Assembly (NCBI GenBank): GCA_023229545.1 | Contig: JALNZB010000001.1 | Location: 62,001 to 126,000 of the forward strand | Direction of reading: 5' to 3' | DNA length: 64,000 nucleotides | DNA from: Sulfuritalea sp. | GTDB taxonomy: Bacteria > Pseudomonadota > Gammaproteobacteria > Burkholderiales > Rhodocyclaceae | In this document: positions 52,649-59,967 of the stretch, one piece after another | Layout of the letters: each line of letters starts with the position of its first letter | Position numbering within the stretch: position 1 is the stretch's first letter | Made by a program: the position numbers and the translations under genes | Notes under the pieces: model-generated | Database searches by the model: none | The model's input: the letters and a program-made list of their open reading frames with translations, nothing else | What the model was told of the DNA's origin: nothing

Positions 52649-53316
52649 GCGGCGCGGCGATTTCCTTTTCTGGCCAACTCATCAACCTGTTCGCCTCGGT
52701 GATTCTGCTGCTTGCTTTCGCCATGCTGGCCCAGCGCCGGGTGATGCCGCTGATCAATCTGTTTGCCCTGCAAGGGGCGACGCTGTTCCTGTCTACCGTG
52801 GTGGTGGCGGTCAGTACCGGCCAGCATCATCTTTACTGGTCGGCGGGTCTGACGCTGGTGCTCAAGGTCATTGCGCTGCCCTTGATCCTGCACCGGCTGG
52901 TGCGCCGCCTCTATGTCAAGTGGGAGGTCGAGTCGCTCATCAATATCCCGACCATCATGCTGGTGGGCATCGGGCTGGTCATCATCGCCTTCAACGTGGC
53001 GCTGCCCATTTCGCAGCTTTCCGACACCATCACCCGAGGCACGCTCGGCATCGCGCTGGCGACGGTGATGCTGGCCTTCCTCATGATGATCACCCGCACC
53101 AAGGCGATTCCCCAGGTGGTGGGTTTCCTCTCCATGGAAAACGGGCTCTTCCTCGCCGCCACCAGCGCCACCTACGGCATGCCGATGGTGGTTGAGCTCG
53201 GTATCGCGCTCGACGTGCTGGTCGGCGCCATCATCCTCGGCGTTTTCTTCTTCCAGATCCGCGATCAGTTCGACAGTCTCGACATCCGGCACATGGAACG
53301 GCTGAAAGACCTGTAA
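52645..53316 (+). CDS. hyfE: HyfE-like membrane subunit
   Basis: A 223-residue subunit with about seven helices, from MSGAAISFSGQLINLFASVI. HyfE combines a NuoK-like core with extra N-terminal helices (TRTKAIPQVVGFLSMENGLF, then the conserved GxxxxxEL helix MPMVVELGIALDVLVG). Its start overlaps hyfC by ATGA and its stop shares a base with the hyfF ATG. Confidence 0.9.
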   Translation: MSGAAISFSGQLINLFASVILLLAFAMLAQRRVMPLINLFALQGATLFLSTVVVAVSTGQHHLYWSAGLTLVLKVIALPLILHRLVRRLYVKWEVESLINIPTIMLVGIGLVIIAFNVALPISQLSDTITRGTLGIALATVMLAFLMMITRTKAIPQVVGFLSMENGLFLAATSATYGMPMVVELGIALDVLVGAIILGVFFFQIRDQFDSLDIRHMERLKDL

Positions 53317-54773
53317 TGGATATGGATTTCTTCGTACTCATGCTCGCCATTCCCCTGATCAGCGGCCTGCTGCTGACAGTTGTCGGCGAGCGCGCCTGGG
53401 CGCCCAACCTCAACATCATTGCCAGCCTCGGCACCTTCCTGTCCTCGGCGCTGCTGACGGTCGGCATCATCGCCAATGGCCCGCGTTTTGCGTTCGGCGA
53501 GTTGTTCTTCATCGACTCGCTGAACGTTCTTTTCGTCACCGTGACCACCTTCGTCGGCCTCACCACCAGCATCTTCTCCGGTCCCTACATGAAGAACGAG
53601 CAGGAGCATGGCCGTCTCACCGTTCCGCGCCTGCGTCTCTACAAGAGCATGTTCCAGCTCTTCATGTTCACCATGCTGGTGGCCCTGACCACCAACAACA
53701 TGGGCGTGCTCTGGGTGGCCATGGAGGCGGCGACGCTGACCACCGTGCTGCTGGTGTCGCTGTATCGCACGCCGGCCAGCCTGGAGGCGGCCTGGAAGTA
53801 CTTCATCCTCTGCGGCGTCGGCCTCGCCCAGGCGCTGTTCGGCACCATCCTGCTCTACTTCGCCGCCGAGCGCGTGCTGGGCGAGACCGGCAACGCCCTG
53901 CTATGGACGCACCTGATCGATGTCAAGGGGCAACTCGAACCGACGATCATGGCGTTGTCCTTCATTTTCCTGCTGCTCGGCTACGGTACCAAAGTCGGTC
54001 TGGCGCCCTTGCACAACTGGCTGCCTGATGCTCATGCCGAAGGCCCGACGCCGGTTTCCGCCGTGCTCTCCGGTCTGCTGCTCAACGTCGCCCTCTACGC
54101 CATCCTGCGCTGCAAGGCGCTCGCCGACGGCGCCATTCACGGTGGTTTCGCCGGCAACCTGATGATGGGTTTCGGCCTGTTCACCCTGGTGGTGGCGGCC
54201 TTCTTCCTGTCACGGCAGAAGGATGTCAAACGCATGTTCGCGTATTCGTCCATCGAACATATGGGACTCATCACCTTCGCCTTCGGCATGGGCGGACCGG
54301 TGGCCAATTTCGCCGGCCTGCTGCACATGACCATGCATTCGCTGACCAAGTCGGCGATCTTCTTCGCCGTCGGCCATGCCACGCAGAAAACCGGCACGCA
54401 ACTGATGGAACACATCCGCGGCCTGATGCGTATCAATCCGCTGATCGGCTGGGCGCTGATGCTGGGTACCCTGGCCATTCTCGGCATGCCGCCCTTCGGC
54501 GTTTTTGCCGCCGAATTCATGATTCTCACCCATGCCATGAAGCACCACCCGTGGGCCACGCCGATCCTGCTGACCGCGCTGGGCGTGGCCTTTGCCGCTA
54601 TCTTCGGCAAGGTGCAGCCGATGGTGTTCGGCGAGACCGAGGCCAAGCCCTTGCCGCACGCGCCGGCGATTACCCCGGTGTTTCTGCACCTGGCGCTGGT
54701 GCTGATGATCGGCCTCTACATTCCGCCCTACCTCACGCGCTGGTTCAATGAAGCCGCGCGCATGCTCGGCTAG
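53316..54773 (+). CDS. hyfF: HyfF-like proton-pumping membrane subunit
   Basis: A 485-residue second antiporter-like subunit. LWVAMEAATLTTVLLVSLYR holds the helix-5 Glu, GTKVGLAPLHNWLPDAHAEG the helix-7 Lys region, and VKRMFAYSSIEHMGLITFA helix 8. Two antiporter subunits (HyfB, HyfF) make the membrane arm larger than in formate hydrogenlyase-1, as in hydrogenase-4. Confidence 0.93.
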   Translation: MDMDFFVLMLAIPLISGLLLTVVGERAWAPNLNIIASLGTFLSSALLTVGIIANGPRFAFGELFFIDSLNVLFVTVTTFVGLTTSIFSGPYMKNEQEHGRLTVPRLRLYKSMFQLFMFTMLVALTTNNMGVLWVAMEAATLTTVLLVSLYRTPASLEAAWKYFILCGVGLAQALFGTILLYFAAERVLGETGNALLWTHLIDVKGQLEPTIMALSFIFLLLGYGTKVGLAPLHNWLPDAHAEGPTPVSAVLSGLLLNVALYAILRCKALADGAIHGGFAGNLMMGFGLFTLVVAAFFLSRQKDVKRMFAYSSIEHMGLITFAFGMGGPVANFAGLLHMTMHSLTKSAIFFAVGHATQKTGTQLMEHIRGLMRINPLIGWALMLGTLAILGMPPFGVFAAEFMILTHAMKHHPWATPILLTALGVAFAAIFGKVQPMVFGETEAKPLPHAPAITPVFLHLALVLMIGLYIPPYLTRWFNEAARMLG

Positions 54774-54775
54774 CC

Positions 54776-56347
54776 ATGCAACTACTCGACGAAACCATAG
54801 CCTTCACCTTGCAGTCCGGTGTCGGCGCGCCGGTCTGGTTTGGCCGCGCCGCCGACGGCGAGGAACTGCGCCGCTTTGCCGCTGCCGCGCGCCGCTTCGA
54901 TGGCCGCATGGCCGCGATCTGGGGCAGTGACGAGCGTCAGCGCGACGGCGGTTTTCGGCTTCATTGCGTGTTCGGCCTCAATCAGGGCCATGCCTGGGTC
55001 AGCCTCGATCTGCCGGTCGACGCGCCGGCCTATCCCGATCTGGCCGATATTTTTCCCGCCGCCAACCGCATGCAGCGGGCCACACGCGACATGGTCGGCA
55101 TCGCCACCACGGGCGGCGATCAGCGCCCCTGGCTGCGCCACGGCGCATGGCCGGCGGACTGGTATCCACTGCGGCACGATGCCGCTCAGTTGGCAAGTGA
55201 ACGGGGTGATTTCCCCAATGCGCCCAGCGACTACGACTTTGTCCGCGTCGGCGGCGAGGGCGCGCACGAAATTCCGGTCGGCCCGATTCATGCTGGCATC
55301 ATCGAGCCGGGACACTTCCGCTTCTCCGTCATCGGTGAAAAGGTGCTTCGCCTGGAACAGCGCCTGGGATATCAACACAAGGGCGTGGAGAAACTGTTCA
55401 TCGGCATGGACCTTGCCGCCGGGGCGCGGCTGGTCGGCCGGATTTCCGGCGATTCCACCTGCGCCTACGCCTGGGCCTATGCCAGCGCGGTGGAAGCCGC
55501 CTGCGGCGTGGCGCCGTCGCTGCGAGCGCTGATGTTGCGGGCGCTGATGCTTGAGCGCGAACGGGTTGCCAATCATCTCGGCGACCTCGGGGCGCTCGGC
55601 AACGACGCCGCCCTGGCCTTCGGTTTCACCCAGTTCATGCACCTCAAGGAACTCTGGCTGCGCCTCAATGCGCGACTGTTCGGCCACCGCTTCATGATGG
55701 ACCGCATTGTTCCCGGTGGCGTCGCACTCGATCTGGAGGCGCCGGCGCTGGCCGCGATCATCGAGCAATGCGATTACATCGGTCGCGAAGTGGCGACACT
55801 GCGAACCATTTACGACGAGCATGCCGGCTTGCAGGATCGTTTTCTTACCACCGGCGCCATCGATGCCGACCTGGCGCGGGAACTGTCGCTGACCGGTATG
55901 GGCGCCCGCGCCACCGGCATCATTTTCGACGGTCGCGCCTATCGGCAGGGCTTTACTCCGCCGCCGCCGTATCGCATGCTGGGCGTGCGCCCGGCCACCG
56001 ATGATCGCGGCGACGTGGCGGCGCGGGTCGCGGTGCGCTTCAATGAAATTTTCGAGTCCCTGCGCCTGCAGCGGGAAATTGTCGTCAGCCTGCCCGACGA
56101 TGAACTCCGTGCCGATCTGGCGCCGGTGGCCGGCGGCGCAGGCCTGGGCGTCATCGAGGGCTGGCGCGGCGAGGTGCTGGTCGGGGTCGCCCTCGACGCG
56201 GCGGGCAAGCTCGCCCGCGTCCATCCGCACGACCCCTCCTGGCAGGCGTGGCCGGCGCTGGAGCATGCGGTGATGCAGGACATCGTTCCCGACTTCCCGC
56301 TCATCAACAAGTCGTTCAATCTCTCTTACAGCGGGGTGGACCTGTGA
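54776..56347 (+). CDS. hyfG: HyfG-like large subunit lacking NiFe ligands
   Basis: A 523-residue fused NuoC/NuoD-type subunit. Residues 1-170 are the 30-kDa (NuoC) domain, the rest the large subunit. GYQHKGVEKLFIGMD and ERERVANHLGDLGALGNDAA are conserved. Where NiFe hydrogenases have RxCGxC the protein reads RISGDSTC, and the C terminus (LINKSFNLSYSGVDL) has no DPCxxC. Neither cysteine pair is available for nickel, so it cannot be a standard hydrogenase. This defines an Ehr-type complex. It overlaps hyfI in GTGA. Confidence 0.9.
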   Translation: MQLLDETIAFTLQSGVGAPVWFGRAADGEELRRFAAAARRFDGRMAAIWGSDERQRDGGFRLHCVFGLNQGHAWVSLDLPVDAPAYPDLADIFPAANRMQRATRDMVGIATTGGDQRPWLRHGAWPADWYPLRHDAAQLASERGDFPNAPSDYDFVRVGGEGAHEIPVGPIHAGIIEPGHFRFSVIGEKVLRLEQRLGYQHKGVEKLFIGMDLAAGARLVGRISGDSTCAYAWAYASAVEAACGVAPSLRALMLRALMLERERVANHLGDLGALGNDAALAFGFTQFMHLKELWLRLNARLFGHRFMMDRIVPGGVALDLEAPALAAIIEQCDYIGREVATLRTIYDEHAGLQDRFLTTGAIDADLARELSLTGMGARATGIIFDGRAYRQGFTPPPPYRMLGVRPATDDRGDVAARVAVRFNEIFESLRLQREIVVSLPDDELRADLAPVAGGAGLGVIEGWRGEVLVGVALDAAGKLARVHPHDPSWQAWPALEHAVMQDIVPDFPLINKSFNLSYSGVDL

Positions 56348-56856
56348 TTCCCGTGCTCATGCGCATCCTGCGCACCGGCATTCTCACCGAGTCTATGCCG
56401 GAAGCTGGCGCCTGGCCGCAGCGGGAAATCGAGCGGCTGCATGACGACATTCTGCGCATCCTCGGTCGTGCGCTGACCATACGCGAAGTCGATGCCGGCT
56501 CCTGCAACGGCTGCGAGCTGGAAATCCACGCCCTCAACAATCCCGCCTACAACATCGAGGGCCGCGGCATCAAGTTCGTCGCCAGTCCGCGCCACGCGGA
56601 CATGCTGCTGGTGACCGGTCCGGTGACCAAGAACATGGAGAATGCCGTGCGCATCGCCTACGACTGCACTCCGGATCCCAAGCTGGTGGTGGCGGTCGGC
56701 GATTGCGGCTGCACGGGCGGGCTGTTCGGTGAAAGTTACGCAAGCTGCGGCAGGGTATCGAACGTGATTCCGGTCGACGTCACCATACCGGGTTGTCCGC
56801 CGCCGCCGCTGGATTTGCTGCGCGGCATTCTGACGGCGATTGGCAAGCAGAAGTAG
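56344..56856 (+). CDS. hyfI: HyfI-like small subunit (NuoB family)
   Basis: A 170-residue Fe-S subunit starting at GTG 56344 in a GTGA overlap (ATG 56359 is the alternative). The proximal 4Fe-4S ligands are complete: DAGSCNGCELEIHA (two adjacent-type Cys), VVAVGDCGCTGGLFG and VTIPGCPPPPLDLL. So the electron-transfer site next to the missing NiFe centre is retained. No HyfA/HyfH-type ferredoxin subunit follows, so the electron donor must be encoded elsewhere or bind directly. Confidence 0.92.
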   Translation: MIPVLMRILRTGILTESMPEAGAWPQREIERLHDDILRILGRALTIREVDAGSCNGCELEIHALNNPAYNIEGRGIKFVASPRHADMLLVTGPVTKNMENAVRIAYDCTPDPKLVVAVGDCGCTGGLFGESYASCGRVSNVIPVDVTIPGCPPPPLDLLRGILTAIGKQK

Positions 56857-56887
56857 CGCGCAGCCGCCACCGACCGGACTGACAAGA

Positions 56888-56909
56888 GTCGGCGCTGGCG
56901 ATACGGCGA
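56888..56909 (+). repeat. dispersed 22-nt element, intergenic copy
   Basis: AGTCGGCGCTGGCG, AT, ACGGCG, in the 177-base gap after the hyf operon. Confidence 0.75.
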
Positions 56910-57033
56910 ATTGGGGGAGTGCGCCGAATGCTCATTCCGGGCGATAAGAAATTGAAATTGCCAGAAGGCTTTTCTTCGCTATGCTTGCCGGCATGCCGCA
57001 ACGCCAGCCCCTTTTCCGCAACGCGCTGATGCC

Positions 57034-57402
57034 ATGAATCAGGCACGACGCACTATCTCCATTCAGCCGCGGGGCGCCGACGCCGAACCCGACGCCTGTT
57101 CGGCGGCCGAGCCTTTCGCCCTGATGGTGCTGGGCGACAGCATGGAACCGGAGTTCGTCGAGGGCGAGGTGATCGTGATCGAGCCGGAAGGGCTGGCCAT
57201 CGACGGTTCGTTTGTGCTGGCCCGGCTTGTCGACGAATGGATTTTCCGCCAACTGGTCCGGCATGGTGCGGGATGGCGCTTGCAGGCGCTGAATCCGGTC
57301 TATCCGGCGGCGGATATTCCCGACCTGAGCGCGATCAAAGGGGTCATCATCCAGAAATCGAAACCCGGCCGTCGTCGGGCCAGCAAACGTTACGTGGAGT
57401 AA
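57034..57402 (+). CDS. S24/LexA-fold protein, no DNA-binding domain
   Basis: A 122-residue protein made only of the LexA/UmuD-type C-terminal fold: MVLGDSMEPEFVEGEVIVIE contains the nucleophile-type serine of the GDSM motif. The general-base lysine of LexA (DDEVTVKRL) aligns with arginine in VDEWIFRQL, so self-cleavage is doubtful. There is no helix-turn-helix. It is the first of three closely spaced genes after the hyf operon; its function is unknown. Confidence 0.75.
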   Translation: MNQARRTISIQPRGADAEPDACSAAEPFALMVLGDSMEPEFVEGEVIVIEPEGLAIDGSFVLARLVDEWIFRQLVRHGAGWRLQALNPVYPAADIPDLSAIKGVIIQKSKPGRRRASKRYVE

Positions 57403-57407
57403 ATCCG

Positions 57408-57641
57408 ATGCCGTACTATATTTATCGTGTGACGCCAATGGGGCCGATTCGTCAGCTCGTGAAGCTCAGCCAGTTCGATGTTTACAAGGATGCCTCGCTG
57501 GAGGCCAGGCGTTTGCGTCGCGAGGCTGATCCGGGTGACGGTGCGGCGATCAGGATGATATTTGCCGAGAACGAACTGCAAGCCGAGGATCTGCTCAACC
57601 AGCCGCCCAGGGAAGCGCCGATGACGGGGGAGGACTACTGA
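57408..57641 (+). CDS. small conserved-looking protein, 77 residues
   Basis: Begins MPYYIYRVTPMGPIRQLVKL and continues with a charged helical part (EARRLRREADPGD) and an acidic tail. It follows the S24 gene by 5 bases and precedes the next gene by 4, so it belongs to the same unit. I do not recognise the family. Confidence 0.65.
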   Translation: MPYYIYRVTPMGPIRQLVKLSQFDVYKDASLEARRLRREADPGDGAAIRMIFAENELQAEDLLNQPPREAPMTGEDY

Positions 57642-57645
57642 TCTC

Positions 57646-58086
57646 GTGGTCGACGAAGCCGCTTTTCGTCACGCCAAGGGCGAAATCAATCGCCTGCCCT
57701 GCGTTTTCGGGCGTGTGCTGCTGGCGCGCCATGCGGCCTGCGAGCTGGCGGTGCGGCACCAGATCGGCGAGCGCGAAACGATAGCCTGCGCCCAGCCGGT
57801 GGCGCGGGCGGTTTGCGCGCAGATGGCGGCCCTGCTGCGCGACAAGTCGGCGTTTGCGCTGGGGCTCACCGGCACCCGCCGCATATTGTCGCATGCGATG
57901 GTGATGAATATCCAGTGCGGCGGACTCGATGGCTTGAAGACCCTGCTCGATGCCGACGCGGTGGCGCCCGACGTGCGGCGCCTGGTGCGCCTGGCGCAGG
58001 AGCGTTACGGCGATCTGGCGGAGCTGCCCTTCTCCGAAATCGTGCAGGGCGTGGCGGCATGGAAGTCGCGCCACCGTCCTGCCTGA
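57646..58086 (+). CDS. uncharacterised protein, 146 residues
   Basis: Starts at GTG (57646). Contains HAKGEINRLPCVFGRVLLAR and three separate cysteines (LPCVFG, AACELA, IACAQP, plus VCAQM and IQCGG), five in all, perhaps metal or Fe-S related. Mostly helical and soluble. It is the last gene of the S24 cluster. No function can be assigned. Confidence 0.6.
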   Translation: MVDEAAFRHAKGEINRLPCVFGRVLLARHAACELAVRHQIGERETIACAQPVARAVCAQMAALLRDKSAFALGLTGTRRILSHAMVMNIQCGGLDGLKTLLDADAVAPDVRRLVRLAQERYGDLAELPFSEIVQGVAAWKSRHRPA

Positions 58087-58087
58087 G

Positions 58088-58109
58088 CGCCGTGCCGTCA
58101 GCGCCGACT
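58088..58109 (-). repeat. dispersed 22-nt element, intergenic copy
   Basis: Reverse-strand copy AGTCGGCGCTGACG, GC, ACGGCG, beginning just after the preceding stop codon and followed by a second copy in the same direction. Confidence 0.75.
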
Positions 58110-58114
58110 TGAAT

Positions 58115-58136
58115 CGCCGCTCCGCCAGCGCCGACT
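58115..58136 (-). repeat. dispersed 22-nt element, intergenic copy
   Basis: Reverse-strand copy AGTCGGCGCTGGCG, GA, GCGGCG (one mismatch), 27 bases from the previous copy. Confidence 0.7.
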
Positions 58137-58187
58137 GTGCCGCGTAAAAAGCGTCCCAGGCGCGCAGGGATATATCGCCTGGATGCC

Positions 58188-58213
58188 GTCTCCAATGCGA
58201 CTGCACTGGAGAC
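58188..58213. promoter_or_regulatory. dyad operator over the hyi promoter
   Basis: GTCTCCAATGC and GCACTGGAGAC, arms complementary at 10 of 11 positions with a 4-base spacer, sitting immediately upstream of the -10 box. Confidence 0.6.
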
Positions 58214-58214
58214 A

Positions 58215-58220
58215 TATAAT
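58215..58220 (+). promoter_or_regulatory. -10 box of hyi, leaderless arrangement
   Basis: TATAAT ending 6 bases before the ATG at 58227, so transcription would begin at or next to the start codon. There is no ribosome binding site. Confidence 0.6.
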
Positions 58221-58226
58221 CGCCGC

Positions 58227-59003
58227 ATGCCACGCTTTGCCGCGAACCTTTCCTTCCTGTTCACCGAGCGTCCCTTTCTCGAGCGCTTCGCGGCGGCGCG
58301 GGCGGTCGGATTTGCTGCGGTCGAGTTTCATTTTCCGTATGACTTCGACCGTGCGGCGCTGGCCGAGGTGGCGATGACCTCGGGTCTTGAAGTCGTCCTC
58401 TTCAATCTGCCGGCGGGCGACTGGGCGGCGGGAGAGCGCGGCATTGCCTGCCACCCGCAGCGCATTGCCGAGTTTCAGGACGGCGTCGGCCAGGCTATCG
58501 AATACGCCCGACTGCTGGGCTGCGCAAAACTCAATTGTTTGGCGGGCATTGCACCCGGCGACATGGCTTACGACAGGGCGCGTGAAACCCTGATCGAGAA
58601 CCTGCGCTTTGCCGCTGCGGTGACCCGGCGCGCGGGCATTGAATTATTGCTGGAGCCGATCAACACGCGCGACACGCCGGGATATTTTGTCGCCACCACG
58701 GGCGCCGCGCTGGCGCTGATCAAGGCGGTTGACAGCGACAATCTGCGTCTGCAATTTGACATCTACCACGCCCAGGCGATGGAAGGCGATCTGGCCCGCA
58801 CATTGCAGGAACATCTGCCGCAGATCGGCCACGTGCAACTGGCGGACAATCCGGGACGGCACGAACCGGGTAGCGGCGAGATCAACTTTCCCTTTTTGTT
58901 GCGGCATCTCGATCGTATCGGTTATGCCGGCTGGGTCGGATGCGAATATGTGCCGAGCGGGCGAACCGAGGACAGTTTCGGCTGGATGGAGTCGTGGCGA
59001 TGA
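58227..59003 (+). CDS. hyi: hydroxypyruvate isomerase
   Basis: A 258-residue TIM-barrel enzyme (the same length as E. coli Hyi) that converts hydroxypyruvate to tartronate semialdehyde. PRFAANLSFLFTERPFLERF is the N terminus, GIELLLEPINTRDTPGYF contains a metal-site Glu, and LQFDIYHAQAMEGDLA and GCEYVPSGRTEDSFGWM complete the site. The start is the ATG at 58227, apparently on a leaderless transcript. The usual glyoxylate-pathway partners (gcl, glxR) are not in the window. Confidence 0.9.
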   Translation: MPRFAANLSFLFTERPFLERFAAARAVGFAAVEFHFPYDFDRAALAEVAMTSGLEVVLFNLPAGDWAAGERGIACHPQRIAEFQDGVGQAIEYARLLGCAKLNCLAGIAPGDMAYDRARETLIENLRFAAAVTRRAGIELLLEPINTRDTPGYFVATTGAALALIKAVDSDNLRLQFDIYHAQAMEGDLARTLQEHLPQIGHVQLADNPGRHEPGSGEINFPFLLRHLDRIGYAGWVGCEYVPSGRTEDSFGWMESWR

Positions 59004-59069
59004 ATTTCGCCAGGCAGCGGGTTGTCTTTCCGATTGATCACGTCGGTTTGAACTGAAAGGGGTAGGTGA

Positions 59070-59915
59070 ATGCAGGGCGAAGAGCAGCAGGCGCTGGATC
59101 GTTTGGTAGCGAGCGGTATCCGCATTCCGCCGCAACCCAGAGTGTTGATCGAATTGCGCAGGAAGATAGCCTCGGATGTTTACGACATCCGTTCCATCGC
59201 CGGCATTATCAGTCAGGATCCAGGGCTGGTTGCCATGCTGTTCAAGGCTTCGCGGTCGCCGGTGTTCGCGCGCGGGCGCAAGTTCGACAAGCTCGATCAG
59301 GTGTTGCAGGTGATCGGCATCAAGCAGACCTACAACCTGGTGCAGGCGATTTCACTGTCCACTGCCGTCAGCGACGGCAAGCGCAAGGCCTTCGAGGTGT
59401 TCTGGCGGCGCTCCAGCGATGTCGCGCAAATCGCCGCGATGATCGCCGAAGATCAGGTGTCGGTTTGCAATGTATTTCCCGATCAGGCCTACATGGCGGG
59501 CATATTTCATGAATGCGGCGTGCCGGTGCTGATGATGCGCTTTCCCGATTACTGCGGCAAACTGCACCTCGACCACGCCTGTTGCTGGCCGAGCCTGGCC
59601 GAAGAGGATACGAAGTTCGACGTCGATCACACCAGCGTCGGTTATCTGGTGGCGCGCCACTGGGGTTTGCCCGATTTCGTTTGCGCGGCGATTCGCTATC
59701 ACCACGAGATGCCCAGCGAGGAGATGGGTGCGGTGATTTCGTTAGTGGCCATCCTGCAACTGGCGATTTATTTTCATCTGCGCCTCAACGATCAGGACAA
59801 TCCGGTATGGGACAGGATTGGGGATCAGGTGCTGGACGAACTCGGCTTCAGGTCCGACTATCTGGAACACTACTTCGAGGACATCACCGAACGCTTTCAC
59901 GCGGCGGCGCATTAA
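59070..59915 (+). CDS. HDOD-domain protein
   Basis: A 281-residue single-domain HDOD protein. LVASGIRIPPQPRVLIELRR is the characteristic entry, IAGIISQDPGLVAMLFKASR the core and MAGIFHECGVPVLMMRFPDY the following helices. HDOD domains resemble HD hydrolases without activity and act in signalling. Here the late segment AAIRYHHEMP keeps a histidine pair. No output or receiver domain is fused. The ATG has no strong ribosome binding site, although GAAAGGGG lies 13 bases upstream. Confidence 0.88.
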   Translation: MQGEEQQALDRLVASGIRIPPQPRVLIELRRKIASDVYDIRSIAGIISQDPGLVAMLFKASRSPVFARGRKFDKLDQVLQVIGIKQTYNLVQAISLSTAVSDGKRKAFEVFWRRSSDVAQIAAMIAEDQVSVCNVFPDQAYMAGIFHECGVPVLMMRFPDYCGKLHLDHACCWPSLAEEDTKFDVDHTSVGYLVARHWGLPDFVCAAIRYHHEMPSEEMGAVISLVAILQLAIYFHLRLNDQDNPVWDRIGDQVLDELGFRSDYLEHYFEDITERFHAAAH

Positions 59916-59967
59916 ACATGCCGATCTGTCATTGCGGCGGAATCTTCGGACGACGGTCGGAACGAAC

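Noticed and set aside
49689..56856. Functional hydrogenase-4 or formate hydrogenlyase
   Set aside because: Subunit order fits Hyf, but both NiFe-ligating cysteine pairs are missing from the large subunit and no formate dehydrogenase is encoded.
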